A stretch of DNA of 64,000 nucleotides from Thioalkalivibrio nitratireducens DSM 14787 (GCF_000321415.2 NC_019902.2:1302001-1366000), one strand, 5' to 3'; shown: positions 44,441-54,882, counted from the stretch's first letter. Notes: generated from the sequence alone by a model not told the origin. Numbers and translations are program-made.

Positions 44441-44635
44441 GAGTGTGAATCGGGCGCACGAGGTCAAGCCGCCCAGCCGGTGCTGGAACCCCTACCAAAC
44501 ACAGGGGTAGCCTCGGCCGGCGGCAGCTGGGCAGAATGCCGATAAAGGGTCCAATGGACTTGCATCGGTGACGACGAGCATGTGAATCGGGCATGCACCG
44601 GGAAGGATCGATTCAACAAGTGGGAGATGCAGAGC

Positions 44636-45391
44636 ATGAAAACGAAACTGACTTCGGGACTGATGGGCTTCGCGTTCATCGGGCTGACTCTGGCGGCCAG
44701 TGGCCCGGCTTTGGCGGGTTCCATCGGAGACCTGGTGGCGCATGATACCGTCCGGATTTCCCAGCAGGGATCCGAAGGCAGCATCAATGTCTCTAGCACC
44801 CGCTATGCCTGGTATTCCGGTGATCGGATCGATACCCGCAATGGCCGGGCAGTGCTGGATCTGGATGCAGGCGCCAGTGTCGGCTTTGCAGCCCAGACCC
44901 GGGCCTCTCTGGCGCTGGAAGGCAACCGGATCCGGGCAAATCTGGACGCGGGCTCGCTGCTGTACGCGATCCCGGAGCCGGGCCTGAGCCTGCATGTCAG
45001 CAGTGGGCCGTACGAGTTCAGTACCACGGGAGACGGCGAGATTGTCCAGGTCAGCGGCTCGGGTTCCGGTTCGTTCGGTATGATCCAGCGGCTGGATGAT
45101 GGTCAGCTCAAGGTGACCGTGCGCGAAGGCACCGTCACCGCGCGCGATGCTTCCGGCAATGTCTACTACCGCGTCGGGGCCGGGGAACGGGTGACGTTTT
45201 CCGCCGATGAGCCCGGTCTGATCCAGGCGCAAGTGGAGGCCGCGGATCCTGGTGCTGCGGGCGCGGCCGGTGGCGGAGCCGGAGCGATCGGACGTGGGCT
45301 GGGCCTGGCATTCCTCGGAGGTGGCCTGGCAGTCGTCGGCGGAAGTGCCGCCGCGAGTTCCACTTCGGATCCGGATCCTGTCAGCCCCTGA
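44636..45391 (+). CDS. FecR-domain secreted protein
   Basis: A 251-aa exported protein with signal peptide 1-27 (ending ALA), a FecR-like domain (about 35-190: GDRIDTRNGRAVLDLDAG, AGSLLYAIPEPG, VREGTVTARDASG) and a Gly/Ala-rich hydrophobic C-terminal segment (about 205-240). Such FecR proteins recur in EPS loci, probably at the cell envelope. GGGAG lies about ten bases before ATG 44636; ATG 44627 is too close to it. Confidence 0.82.
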   Translation: MKTKLTSGLMGFAFIGLTLAASGPALAGSIGDLVAHDTVRISQQGSEGSINVSSTRYAWYSGDRIDTRNGRAVLDLDAGASVGFAAQTRASLALEGNRIRANLDAGSLLYAIPEPGLSLHVSSGPYEFSTTGDGEIVQVSGSGSGSFGMIQRLDDGQLKVTVREGTVTARDASGNVYYRVGAGERVTFSADEPGLIQAQVEAADPGAAGAAGGGAGAIGRGLGLAFLGGGLAVVGGSAAASSTSDPDPVSP

Positions 45392-45519
45392 CGCTTGGGT
45401 CATTGAAACAGTGCGCCCGTTCCTCGGGGGTTCGCCGGGGGGCGGGCGCCATGCGCCCGGGGTTCCCGAGCGCTTCAGGTATGGTAATGCGGGCGGCTTA
45501 ACCGGGCGCGCAAGGAGTC

Positions 45520-46569
45520 ATGATGAACGGGTTGGTGTGTTTTCCCTCTGCAGCGCGGGTGCTTGCGCTGGCTTTCCTGGCCATGGTCGTCTTGATGACT
45601 GGCTGTGCCAGCCATCCCAGCAGCAACGGCGAGGCCTCGTCGGCAGCCGATTTCCAGCAACAGGTCGCGAACGAGGCCCGGATCCAGGACGTGAACGAGC
45701 AGCTCCTGGCGCTGGCCGCCGAGAGCGGGATAGGGGGCGGCGTGTATCGCGTCGGCGCAGAGGATCAGATCCAGGTGGATATCTTCGGCGTACCCGAACT
45801 TTCGCGGGAGTACCGCGTGGACGGAAGCGGCAGGATCATGATGCCGCTGATCGGGGCGGTTGCCGTTTCCGGGCTGACGCTGGACGAACTGGAGGCAGTG
45901 GTTGCAGAGAAGTACGGCGAATCCTACCTTCGCAGCCCGCAGGTCAGCGCCCGGGTCACCGAGTTTCGCAGCCAGCAGTTCACCGTGGTCGGGGCCGTGT
46001 CCAACCCTCGGGTGTATTCGGTGAGCCGCCAAACGACGTTGATCGAGGCGCTGGCGATGGCCGGCGGTGTGACCGACGCAGCCGGCGATACCATCTACCT
46101 TACCGATCGTGTGCGTGACCCCGAATCCGGCGCGTTGCGGGTACGTACCCTGTTGGTACCGGTGGACGATCTGATGCGCCACGCCAGCGAGAACAACGTG
46201 GCGCTCGGTGAATCGGCGCTGATCAACGTACCCCGTGGCGGCTTCGTGTACGTGGAGGGCGCGGTGAACCGGCCGGGCGCGTTTGCGCAGCGCGGTAACA
46301 CCACCGTGCTGAAGGCGTTGGCCGAAGCCGGGGGACTGAAGTTCGAAGCCAATAAGTCGTCGATGCGGATACTGCGCCGTTCCATCGACAGTGGCACGTG
46401 GGAGCATCTGGAAGTGAACTATGCGGAGATCCGTGACAACCCGGATCTGGACATGCCGCTGGAAAACGGGGACGTCGTCGTGGTCGAGACCGATGGTTTC
46501 AAGGCGGGCTGGGCCGGATTCTGGCGCAATGCTGCCGGGCTGGCACTGCTGGGCTTCCGCCCCCTGTAA
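45520..46569 (+). CDS. Polysaccharide export outer-membrane lipoprotein (Wza-like)
   Basis: A 349-aa lipoprotein (lipobox LMTGC, Cys at about 29) of the OPX family. It has a Poly_export domain (YRVGAEDQIQVDIFGVPELS), then SLBB repeats (FTVVGAVSNPRVYSV and VYVEGAVNRPGAFAQRG), and a C-terminal amphipathic/hydrophobic end. It forms the outer-membrane exit channel for polysaccharide. Confidence 0.92.
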   Translation: MMNGLVCFPSAARVLALAFLAMVVLMTGCASHPSSNGEASSAADFQQQVANEARIQDVNEQLLALAAESGIGGGVYRVGAEDQIQVDIFGVPELSREYRVDGSGRIMMPLIGAVAVSGLTLDELEAVVAEKYGESYLRSPQVSARVTEFRSQQFTVVGAVSNPRVYSVSRQTTLIEALAMAGGVTDAAGDTIYLTDRVRDPESGALRVRTLLVPVDDLMRHASENNVALGESALINVPRGGFVYVEGAVNRPGAFAQRGNTTVLKALAEAGGLKFEANKSSMRILRRSIDSGTWEHLEVNYAEIRDNPDLDMPLENGDVVVVETDGFKAGWAGFWRNAAGLALLGFRPL

Positions 46570-46649
46570 GGGCGCAATGCCGATGTTGCGAAAGGCGCAG
46601 CCGCATCTGCGGCATCGGTGGATGTTTTCTGCTGTAATCGAGGCAAGTC

Positions 46650-49008
46650 ATGGCTTCTGACAAGGACAAGGAACAGGACCGGCCGGTCCACCATCTCAAG
46701 CCGGTCAGCGGGGCCGGCGGACAAGTGACCGTTTACGATCCCCACGTGTCCGTGCCCGAGGACGATGACAGCATCGACCTGCGCGAATACTGGCGGATCC
46801 TGGTCAAACGCAAATGGGTCGTGTTCGGCCTGCTGGCGATCGTGCTCACGGCCACCACGATGGGAACGTTGCTGATGGTTCCGGAATACCGCGCCGAGGC
46901 GACGGTGCAGATCAAACCCGAAGGGGGACGGATCCTCGCCTACGAGGATTTCGAATCCTCCGCCCGCGGTGCCGCCGGGAATCAGCAGTTCCTGACCACG
47001 CAGTACGAGATCCTGCGCAGCCGCTCGCTGGCCGAGGCGGTGGTGCGGCGCGAGGGACTTCAGGATCATCCGGAACTGACCGGCGAAATACGCCAGCGCA
47101 GCGTGATGGGCGAAATGCGCGAACTGGCCGGCATGCTGCTGGCGGCGATCCGTCCGGCCGCGGGCGGGGAGCACGACGTATCCGATGCCGCGCCCTCGGA
47201 TCCAGTCCGTGCCGCTGCGAAGCACCTGAGGGACCGCATCGAAGTGCAGCCGGTACGCAACTCGAACCTGGTGCAGGTCAGCGTAGTGGGTTTCGACCGC
47301 GAGTTCTCGTCGCGCCTCGCCAACGCCGTGGTGCGCGAGTACATCGAAGGCACGATGCAACGCCGCTACGATGCCGGCAGCGAGGCGCGCAAGTTCCTTC
47401 AGACCCAGCTCGACGAGATGCGCATCGCGCTGGAAAGATCCGACCGCGCACTGGCCGATTTCGCACGCGACGCGCATGTATCCGACCTCGCCGAGAACAT
47501 GGAGATGGCCCGCGCGGGGCTGCGCAGCCTGAGCGAGCGGCTCGACGATGTGCGCAACGAACTCGTGCAGCTCGCCGGTTGGCGCGAACTCGTGCAGCAG
47601 GGGCGGATCGATCACCTGGATCCGGTGGCGAACAGTGCCACGATCGCCGATCTGCAGACGCGACTGCTCGACGCCAGCGCCGAGTATGCCAGCCTGTCGG
47701 AACGCTTCCTCGACAGCTATCCAACGGTAGCGGAGACGCTGCGGCGTATCGAACTCCTGCGCGCCGAGATCGCGGCCGAGAAACAGAAAATTGCGGACGG
47801 CATCCTCGGGCGCTTCGAGACGCTGCGCGCGCAGGAGGCCGCGCTCGAGCGCGCAATTGCCGAGCGCGAAGAACGGATCATGGCCATGAATGAGCAGGGC
47901 GTGCAGTACAACATCCTGCGCCGGGAGTTCGAGACCAACCAGGAACTCTACGACGGCCTGCTGCAACGCATGAAGGAGATCGGCGTCGCGGCCGGGATCC
48001 AGGAGAACAACATCTCGGTGATCGACGAGGCGCGTACGCCGGCTGCGCCATTCAAGCCGGTGTTGGGCAAGAACCTCGCCATTGCTTCGATGCTCGGGCT
48101 GATGGTCGGGATCGGGCTGGCGTTGTTGCTGGAGTTCCTCGACAGTACCATCCGGCGCACCGAGGACGTGGAACGCCTCGTAGACCGGCCGGTGCTCGGG
48201 CTCGTGCCACTGGTGCGGCCGCGCGAACGTGGCGGCAGCCGGCGGAAGAATTCGAAAGGCACCGACCGCTCGCTCAGCCACTACAGCGCAGAGCATCCGC
48301 AGTCATCGGTGTCGGAGGCCTACCGTTCGCTGCGCACCAGCCTGATGTTCGCCACTCCGGAGGGAATGCCGAAGGTGCTGCTCGTGACCAGCGCTTCGCA
48401 GAGCGAGGGCAAGAGCACTACGGCGGCCAATCTCGCGACCGTGCTCGCACAGAACGGGGGCCGTGTGCTGCTGATCGACGCCGATCTGCGCAAGCCCTCG
48501 TTGCACCGGGACTTCGCCAAGCCGCGGTCTCCCGGGCTGACGAACTGCATTGCCCAGGCTAACCAGGGTCGCATCGTCGATGGGCCCGCCATCCATGAAT
48601 CCGATGTGGATGGCCTATGGTTGATGCTGGCCGGCCATTCCACGCCGAGCCCCGCCGAGCTGCTCAGTTCCAGCCGCCTGGGCAAGGTGCTGGCGGACTG
48701 CAGGCAGGATCTTCGACCATGTCGTCGTGGATGCGCCGCCGATCCTGGGATTAGCGGATGCGGTGATTCTGTCGCGGATCGTCGACGGTGTGATTCTGGT
48801 GGCGGCCTCGGGCCAGACCGGAAAGGAGAGCTTCCGGGTCGCGATCCGGCGGTTGAACCAGGTGCAGGCGCCGGTGCTGGGGGTCGTACTCAACCGAGTC
48901 GACCTCGAAAGCCCCGACTACGCGTACTACTCGTCGTATTACTACAATTACGAAAGCAGCCGGGAGCAGCTGGATGTTCCGAAGCCGGGTTTGAGCAAGG
49001 CGTCCTGA
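46650..49008 (+). CDS. Wzc-like chain-length/BY-kinase protein, interrupted by a one-base frameshift
   Basis: Encodes an inner-membrane co-polymerase with cytoplasmic tyrosine kinase. It has a Wzz domain (TM near 50-70 and 475-500), a long coiled coil (about 230-420), Walker A SEGKSTTAANLA and Walker A' LLIDADLRKPSLH. At 48708 one extra base shifts the frame: the first frame runs to 49028 in nonsense, while the +1 frame carries Walker B VVVDAPP, the rest of the kinase and the C-terminal Tyr cluster YAYYSSYYYNY to 49008. Reading across 48708 gives a normal protein of about 785 aa. It may be a sequencing error, a recent mutation or recoding. Confidence 0.85.
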
Positions 49009-49024
49009 CGTCGGCGGCACGACA

Positions 49025-50281
49025 ATGAACCTCCGCGCACTGCGCGGCTTGGTGCTACCGCTGGCCGGGCTGCTGGCGGCGGGTATTGCATGGGCCGAAT
49101 ACCGCGGGCTGCGCAGCGTCGACCCGCAACAGCCGGCACAGAGCCTCACGGCACTGCAGGCGAGCGTTCCCTGGGGCGGGCTGGCCGGGCGGCAACTCGC
49201 TGCGTCGCTGGAGCCCCAGTGGCGTCGCGACCCGCCCGCGGTCGCCGGGGCCCTTGCCTGGCATTTGCAACGCTACCCGCTGGACCCCTGGCGTTGGGCC
49301 GATCGTGCCCGGCTCGCGCGCCTGCAGGGTGCCGACACCGAAGCCGTGCTGGCGCATTTGGATGCGGCGCTCGCGGCGCAGCCGCGCAATCGCGAGTTGC
49401 TGTGGCGAGCGGCGACGATTACCCAGCAGTTGGGCCGCGTTGATCGCACGGAAGAACACCTGCGTGGCTGGCTTGAGGGGCAACCCGCCGGTACCCATCG
49501 GGCCCTGTTCGTCGCCATGCGCTGGATCGACGACCCGGCGCAGTTGCTGGACCGCATTCTGCCGCCCGGTGAGCCGTACCTCGAAGCCGCCATTGCATTT
49601 TCCCGTCAGCACGGGCGGATGGATCTGGCGATGGAGGCGTGGGAACGCTTGCCGAGGCCGCGGACGCCCGGCGATCGAGGCCTGCTCGATTTCGTCGATC
49701 TGGCCCTGGCGCAGGGCGAGCACGAGCGCGCGGCCTCGGCCTGGGCCGAGACCTTCCCGGATTACCGGTACGGGGCGGTCCCGAATGCCGATTTCCGGCA
49801 CGATCCGGTCAGCCCGCATGGGCTGCACTGGCGTATGCGCGTACCGACCGGTGCGCAGGCGGTGCGCGACCCGGAGCGCTATTACAGCGAGCCCGCGAGT
49901 CTTCGCCTCGACTTCGACGGAGCCGAAAACCTGCGCTTGACCGCTCCTGCGGTGCGAATCCCGGTGCCGGCAGGCGTCGAGCGCTGGATCGTCTCCGGCC
50001 ACTGGCGGGCCGCGGGACTCACTACACGTGCGCTGCCATATCTTTCGGCCTGGGCCGATGGCGGGAGAAGGGTGCGGGTGGACGTTCCGGGATCCGAATT
50101 CGAGTGGCAGCCGTTCCGGGTGGAACTCGACACCCCGGAGGGCGGTAGAATGCTCAATTTACAGCTTCGGCGTGACCCGCCATCCCGCGACTTCGACCGC
50201 TACCTGGCGGGCCGGCTTTGGTTGGATGCACTGCGCGTCGCACCGGCGCCCTTGCAGGCGATGGATTCGGATGAGCCCTGA
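49025..50281 (+). CDS. TPR-like secreted protein of the exopolysaccharide locus
   Basis: A 418-aa protein with an N-terminal signal or anchor (about 8-24). It then has a helical TPR-like region (about 60-235: PRNRELLWRAATITQQLGR, HLDAALAAQ) and a beta-rich C-terminal half (about 250-410: RVPTGAQAVRD, SLRLDFDGAENL, WIVSGHWRAAGL) that resembles a carbohydrate-binding fold. No family is recognised. Probably a periplasmic accessory of polymer assembly. Confidence 0.75.
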   Translation: MNLRALRGLVLPLAGLLAAGIAWAEYRGLRSVDPQQPAQSLTALQASVPWGGLAGRQLAASLEPQWRRDPPAVAGALAWHLQRYPLDPWRWADRARLARLQGADTEAVLAHLDAALAAQPRNRELLWRAATITQQLGRVDRTEEHLRGWLEGQPAGTHRALFVAMRWIDDPAQLLDRILPPGEPYLEAAIAFSRQHGRMDLAMEAWERLPRPRTPGDRGLLDFVDLALAQGEHERAASAWAETFPDYRYGAVPNADFRHDPVSPHGLHWRMRVPTGAQAVRDPERYYSEPASLRLDFDGAENLRLTAPAVRIPVPAGVERWIVSGHWRAAGLTTRALPYLSAWADGGRRVRVDVPGSEFEWQPFRVELDTPEGGRMLNLQLRRDPPSRDFDRYLAGRLWLDALRVAPAPLQAMDSDEP

Positions 50282-50508
50282 ACACCCAGCAACCCGCGGC
50301 GGCCCGAGTGTCGGGGATTGGCGTGCCCCGCCGGTTGACGGTGTGTCGTGTGTTCAGCCTGACACACAGGCGCTTGGTCTTGCCCGCCGGGCCGGGACGA
50401 TCCCGGCGGCGGCAAGGTCGCCCGTTCACGTTCCTGCACACGGTCTCAGCCCGCTGCAGGGCCCCGACGCCGTCCCGTCACGCATTCGAACGGATCGTTG
50501 AGCTACCC

Positions 50509-52884
50509 ATGCATGCCTCCGATGACCACCTGCAGGCCCTCGCCAGCCGCCTTCGGCAAGGTATGGCGTTGTGCTTCGACGACCGCGAACTCGACGCCGT
50601 GCTGGCCTGGATCGCTGCCGGTGATACCGGTACCGCGGGACCCCTGGGCGAGCACCTGGGGCCGGCCCAGGCCGACCCCGAACTCCTGCGCCGGGTCTTC
50701 GAACAACTCGACCGGCAGATCTTTCTGGATGGATCGCTGCGGGAGGAGGCTGCCGGGGTCGGGCAACGGCTCACGGTCGAGCAGCGGCGTGCCCGTTACC
50801 GCCGTCTGATGGCGGCCTTCCACCCGGACCGCCACCCCGAACTGGCGCATTGGGTGACACCGCGATCCCAGGCCATCCACCAGTCCTACGCACGCTTTCG
50901 GCGAAACGCCGCGGCCGGTGCGCCGCCGCAGACGCAGGCCATGCGCCCGTGTGGGGAACCCGTCCCGACGGTCCGCCGCCGATGGCGCCGGATTCACTTC
51001 GGACCCGGACTGCTGGTCCTGCTCCGCGGCCAGTTGGGCCAGGTGCGCAACCTGCAAGCCAAGATCCTGATCCTGGTCGCGATCGTGGCCTTCCTCCCGG
51101 TTCTGCACATCTACCTGACCCAGGGCCCGGCCCGCGGGGCACTGCCGGAGTCCGGCACCCGCCAGCTGACCGCCGGCCCGGAGCCGCAGGCGGTGGAACG
51201 TGCCCCTGCGGTCCGAGACGGCATCTCCGGCGTCGATCGCTCATCGGCCGGAAGCCAGCAAGCGATTTATGACCGGAACGCCTCTGCGGCGGATCGATAC
51301 AAAGAACAGGACAGCGCGGATCCCGGGCAGCCGGAGTCGTTTGAAAGCACAAGGGCAGCAGTTGCCCCGCAACGGCAGCTGAATCCCGGCGCTGATGACC
51401 CAATGTTGGGCGGCGCTCGGGATACAACAGAGTTGTCGCCCCTATGGAAGCCCCCTTCCATCCTGCACGTTGCCCATTTGTCCGGCGGCGTTTCGGCACG
51501 GATCCGCGCGATTTCCGGTACGGGGCTCTCCAGGCCGTTGCATTCATCCAGCCTGTTCGCGGCGGGAAACGCAGGGGGAGGCGCAATCGGTCCTGGTGCG
51601 GTTACGGCGAGCCCGGCATGGACCGTAGCGCCTCCCGCACCGGGCGCGACCGCCGTCTCGAGCGTGCCGGATCCAGCCTCCGAGCGGGTTCTGTCTGTAC
51701 CCGAATCGCTCGTCGCGCTCGGGCCCCCTGTGTACCCGGATGCGGGTACCGCCGCCCGTGCGTCCATTCGCTCGGGCACACGATCTGCGGCACCACCGGA
51801 CGACGGACGACAGGAAGCCGCCTCGGCACTGGACACAACTGGAAGCCGCGACACGCCGGAGGCCGCCGTTGAACCCCCCGTGGCTGTCTCCTTCCTGGAA
51901 TGGACCGGCGCCGTGGATCGAGATAGACCCGGCGGTCCGATCGGAACGGAGGTGGGGGGCGTCGCAGGGGCCCAGGATCGAGGTCTTGCACCACGGTACG
52001 CCGCACAGCTCAAGGTCTGGTCGGACCCCGTCACGCTTGGCGCCGAGCCTCGCGAGCGGCACAGGCCCGATAGCCCCGCCCCTGCCCGTGTCCCCGAGCC
52101 GAGCAAGCCGCGCGCGCCGGCCCCGCAGCAGCCGGATCGCCCCGAACACCGCGTGGATGCGCCGGCCGAAGTCGCCAGTAACCGCGAACCCAGCGCACGC
52201 AGCGCGGTCTTGCCGGGGTGGGATACCAACCGGCCTGCCCCGATCGCGGACGCGCCCGTCTCGGCGCCGCAGCCTCCGGCCACCGCCGGTGTGCCGGAGC
52301 CACTCGGTGTGGATCCGATCGCGGCGACGACCACGACAACCTCGCGGGCGACGTGGCGAAGCACCACCGCCGAAACGGCCCCTTCGGATGGGCGTTCGCA
52401 GGCAGACCCGGTGGCACCCGTGCTCCCGCCACCGCCGCCGCCCCGGCCGGACAGCGCCCACCGGCGGCCGCCATCAGCGGCGGAGCCGTCCGCACCGACG
52501 CCATCCGGTGCGGTGGCTGTGGCCCCGGCTGTGAGCGTCGAGCAGCAGATCCGAGCGCTGATCGAGGGTTACCGCAATGCCTTCGAGCAGGGCGATCTCT
52601 ATAGTTTTCTCCAGCACCTCACGTTGTCGCCCACCGAGAACGCGAACTACGGCCGGAGCTGGTTCGTAAAGCATTACCTACAACTCTTCCAGCGCTCGCA
52701 GGCTCGTGTGCTGCGGGTGGGGATCTCAAGCATCCAGCCGGAGGCGAACGGCTGGCTGGTCCAGGCCCGGTTCGAACTCGAGGTCGATTACCCGAACCGA
52801 CCACTGGTTCGGGCCAGCGGACCGATCCAATATCGCATCCTGAACGAGTCCGAGGAATGGCGGATTGACAGCATCCAGTACTGA
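50509..52884 (+). CDS. J-domain, membrane-anchored protein with C-terminal NTF2-like domain
   Basis: A 791-aa protein with an unusual build. The N-terminal cytosolic part ends in a J-domain-like helix pair with HPD at 105-107 (ARYRRLMAAFHPDRHPEL). A single TM follows at about 185-203, then a long low-complexity Pro/Ala/Ser linker (about 205-670) that should be periplasmic. The C-terminal domain of about 110 residues (ALIEGYRNAFEQGDLYSFLQ to WRIDSIQY) fits the NTF2/SnoaL fold. It could recruit DnaK to the EPS machinery. An in-frame start at 50308 has no ribosome site. Confidence 0.8.
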   Translation: MHASDDHLQALASRLRQGMALCFDDRELDAVLAWIAAGDTGTAGPLGEHLGPAQADPELLRRVFEQLDRQIFLDGSLREEAAGVGQRLTVEQRRARYRRLMAAFHPDRHPELAHWVTPRSQAIHQSYARFRRNAAAGAPPQTQAMRPCGEPVPTVRRRWRRIHFGPGLLVLLRGQLGQVRNLQAKILILVAIVAFLPVLHIYLTQGPARGALPESGTRQLTAGPEPQAVERAPAVRDGISGVDRSSAGSQQAIYDRNASAADRYKEQDSADPGQPESFESTRAAVAPQRQLNPGADDPMLGGARDTTELSPLWKPPSILHVAHLSGGVSARIRAISGTGLSRPLHSSSLFAAGNAGGGAIGPGAVTASPAWTVAPPAPGATAVSSVPDPASERVLSVPESLVALGPPVYPDAGTAARASIRSGTRSAAPPDDGRQEAASALDTTGSRDTPEAAVEPPVAVSFLEWTGAVDRDRPGGPIGTEVGGVAGAQDRGLAPRYAAQLKVWSDPVTLGAEPRERHRPDSPAPARVPEPSKPRAPAPQQPDRPEHRVDAPAEVASNREPSARSAVLPGWDTNRPAPIADAPVSAPQPPATAGVPEPLGVDPIAATTTTTSRATWRSTTAETAPSDGRSQADPVAPVLPPPPPPRPDSAHRRPPSAAEPSAPTPSGAVAVAPAVSVEQQIRALIEGYRNAFEQGDLYSFLQHLTLSPTENANYGRSWFVKHYLQLFQRSQARVLRVGISSIQPEANGWLVQARFELEVDYPNRPLVRASGPIQYRILNESEEWRIDSIQY

Positions 52885-54277
52885 CGCGGTCCCGCGTCGG
52901 CGGCGCAGGCGGCAGGGCCGCCACACCGAGCGGTCCGCCGGCACGGGCGTCTGGGCTGCGACTCTCGCGCTCGCGCTCGCGGCGCTCGCGCTGCCGCTGA
53001 TGCTGGGCAACCGTATCCCTGAGGCGATGACGGCCAGCCTGCTGTTGATGACTTCCGCGTCGCTGCTCGCGGGTATCCTCGCGATGCTGCCGCTGCAAGG
53101 CGCCCTGGCCCTGCCGTCGCGCAGCTGGCTGGCATTCGGAGGTGCCTTCAGCGCGCTGGTGCTCGTTCAGGTGCTGCCGTTGTCAGCGCTCGCGGACGTG
53201 TTCGGCGCGTACCCCGACGCGCTCTGGCAGCATCCGGCATTCGAACCGCGGCATTGGTCGCCCGACGTCGGTGCGACCCTGCGGGGCTGGGCTGCCTTCG
53301 TCGCGCTGTTCACCGCCGCGTGGATTGCCCATGGCCTGTGCCGCGCCCAGCGCCATTTGCTCTGGCTCGGGCTGGTAGGCATGGCGCTGTTCCAGGCGGG
53401 CTACGGCGTCGCCGCGCACGCGGCCGGCACCGACAGCATCTTCGGTGTCTGGCCGCGGAACAACCCGGACTTCGTGCACGGGAGCTTCAGCAACCGGAAC
53501 CTGTTTGCGGCCTACCTGGCGCTGCTCTGGCCGCTCTCGGTAGCGGTGTGGTGGATCCGCGACATGCCGCTGCTAGGGCGACTCCCGAAGGAACTGAAGG
53601 TTGCCGGCAGCCTGATGGCCAGCGCGGTGATCGGCGCCGCGCTGCTGGCCAGCGCCTCGCGCCTTGGCAGCGCCGCGGGGATGGCCGGGATGCTGGTGGC
53701 GCTGATCCTGTGGTCGCGGCATCGGCACCTGCTGCACGCCCACACGGCCTGGCCGGCGTACCTGGCGCTTGCGGCCGCGCTGCTGGCCGCGGCCTGGTAT
53801 GGTCTAACCCCCCTTGCAGCACGCCTGCTGGCCACAGGCATTGATGACGGGCGCTTCGAGGTGGCCGCGCTGATGCTCGCAGAATTCCCCTGGCAGTGGT
53901 ATCTGCACGGGGTGGGGCTGGGCGGGTTCGAGGCCGTATTCAAGCAGTTCCAGCCCGGACACATCAGCGGTTGGTACGACTACGCGCACAACGACCTGCT
54001 GCAATGGCTGGTGGAAATGGGGTTTGCGGGACTGCTGCTGCTGGCAGTGGTGGTCGGGGCCCTGTTCCGTTCCGCACATCTGAGCACCGAGCGCATCGCC
54101 CTCTACGCCGGGCTCGCCGCGCTGTCCATGGTGGGCCTCGGCGACTTCAGCTGGCACATCCCGGCCACCCAGTTCACGCTCGCGCTGTTCATCGGAACCC
54201 TGCTGCGCCGTCCCCGCTACGGCCTGTCACCCATCCGCCAAGCTGGCACGCCATCCTACGGCCCGTTGCGGACCTGA
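52865..54277 (+). CDS. O-antigen ligase/Wzy-type membrane protein
   Basis: A 470-aa inner-membrane protein with about 11 hydrophobic helices. The Wzy_C segment is around HGSFSNRNLFAAYLALLWPL, GVGLGGFEAVF and WYDYAHNDLLQWLVEMG, the conserved H-N pair region of ligases and polymerases. It would polymerise or transfer lipid-linked glycan in the periplasm. TTG 52865 overlaps the preceding gene by 20 bases with GAGGA upstream. It is the last gene of the locus. Confidence 0.85.
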   Translation: MTASSTDAVPRRRRRRQGRHTERSAGTGVWAATLALALAALALPLMLGNRIPEAMTASLLLMTSASLLAGILAMLPLQGALALPSRSWLAFGGAFSALVLVQVLPLSALADVFGAYPDALWQHPAFEPRHWSPDVGATLRGWAAFVALFTAAWIAHGLCRAQRHLLWLGLVGMALFQAGYGVAAHAAGTDSIFGVWPRNNPDFVHGSFSNRNLFAAYLALLWPLSVAVWWIRDMPLLGRLPKELKVAGSLMASAVIGAALLASASRLGSAAGMAGMLVALILWSRHRHLLHAHTAWPAYLALAAALLAAAWYGLTPLAARLLATGIDDGRFEVAALMLAEFPWQWYLHGVGLGGFEAVFKQFQPGHISGWYDYAHNDLLQWLVEMGFAGLLLLAVVVGALFRSAHLSTERIALYAGLAALSMVGLGDFSWHIPATQFTLALFIGTLLRRPRYGLSPIRQAGTPSYGPLRT

Positions 54278-54790
54278 AGTCGTGGACCTGCTCGCAACCT
54301 GACGCGGGGTGGGTGTACGCCATCATTGTGAGGCCGGATCAGCACGAAAAATCCATGATTCGGAAATTGCAGGCCTCCGCAGTCATCGCGAGGCGCGGAG
54401 CCGTCGGCGCAGCACGACGTGGCGGTGCATACGCCGGTGGTTTTTCGTGGGGCCTCTTGGGTTGCTCGCGTCGCTCGCCCGACACGCGCCACCAGTCGTG
54501 CAGATGTCTAACGCCCTCCGCTCGCGGTGGCAGCCGCGGTCGAGCAGCGTTTCACTCGCCGCGCAGCCTCCGTTGTAAGGAGCCCGTAGGGCGGAGGGGG
54601 AGCATGGATGACTCCCTGTACTCGCCGTTCGGGCCCGCTTCAGCTGCTTTGGGTCTGGTGACATCGCATTCCCCGTCGCCGCCACTGGTCCTGAAATCCA
54701 CATGGGACCTGGATCGGCAACAATCCGGGGCCAGCAGGAACGCGGCAGAGCCCGGTAATGAGTCGGGCATTCAGCTGCGCGAGTGAGGGA
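54278..54790. other. Intergenic region, about 510 bp, with a degenerate repeat arm
   Basis: No supportable gene. At 54380-54400 the sequence GTCATCGCGAGG resembles the arm of the repeat element found at 55070-55245. Confidence 0.5.
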
Positions 54791-54867
54791 TGGCGCGCCC
54801 GGAAGGATTCGAACCTCCGACCACCTGGTTCGTAGCCAGGTACTCTATCCAACTGAGCTACGGGCGC
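54791..54867 (-). tRNA. tRNA-Arg (ACG)
   Basis: 77-nt cloverleaf with encoded CCA on the minus strand; acceptor GCGCCCG pairs with CGGGCGC. The anticodon loop CTACGAA gives ACG (read as ICG). Confidence 0.97.
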
Positions 54868-54882
54868 GTTGTGCAGGCGCGC

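Noticed and set aside
46419-48296. 625-aa minus-strand open frame over the EPS genes
   Set aside because: Antisense to the Wza- and Wzc-like genes with no recognisable domain.
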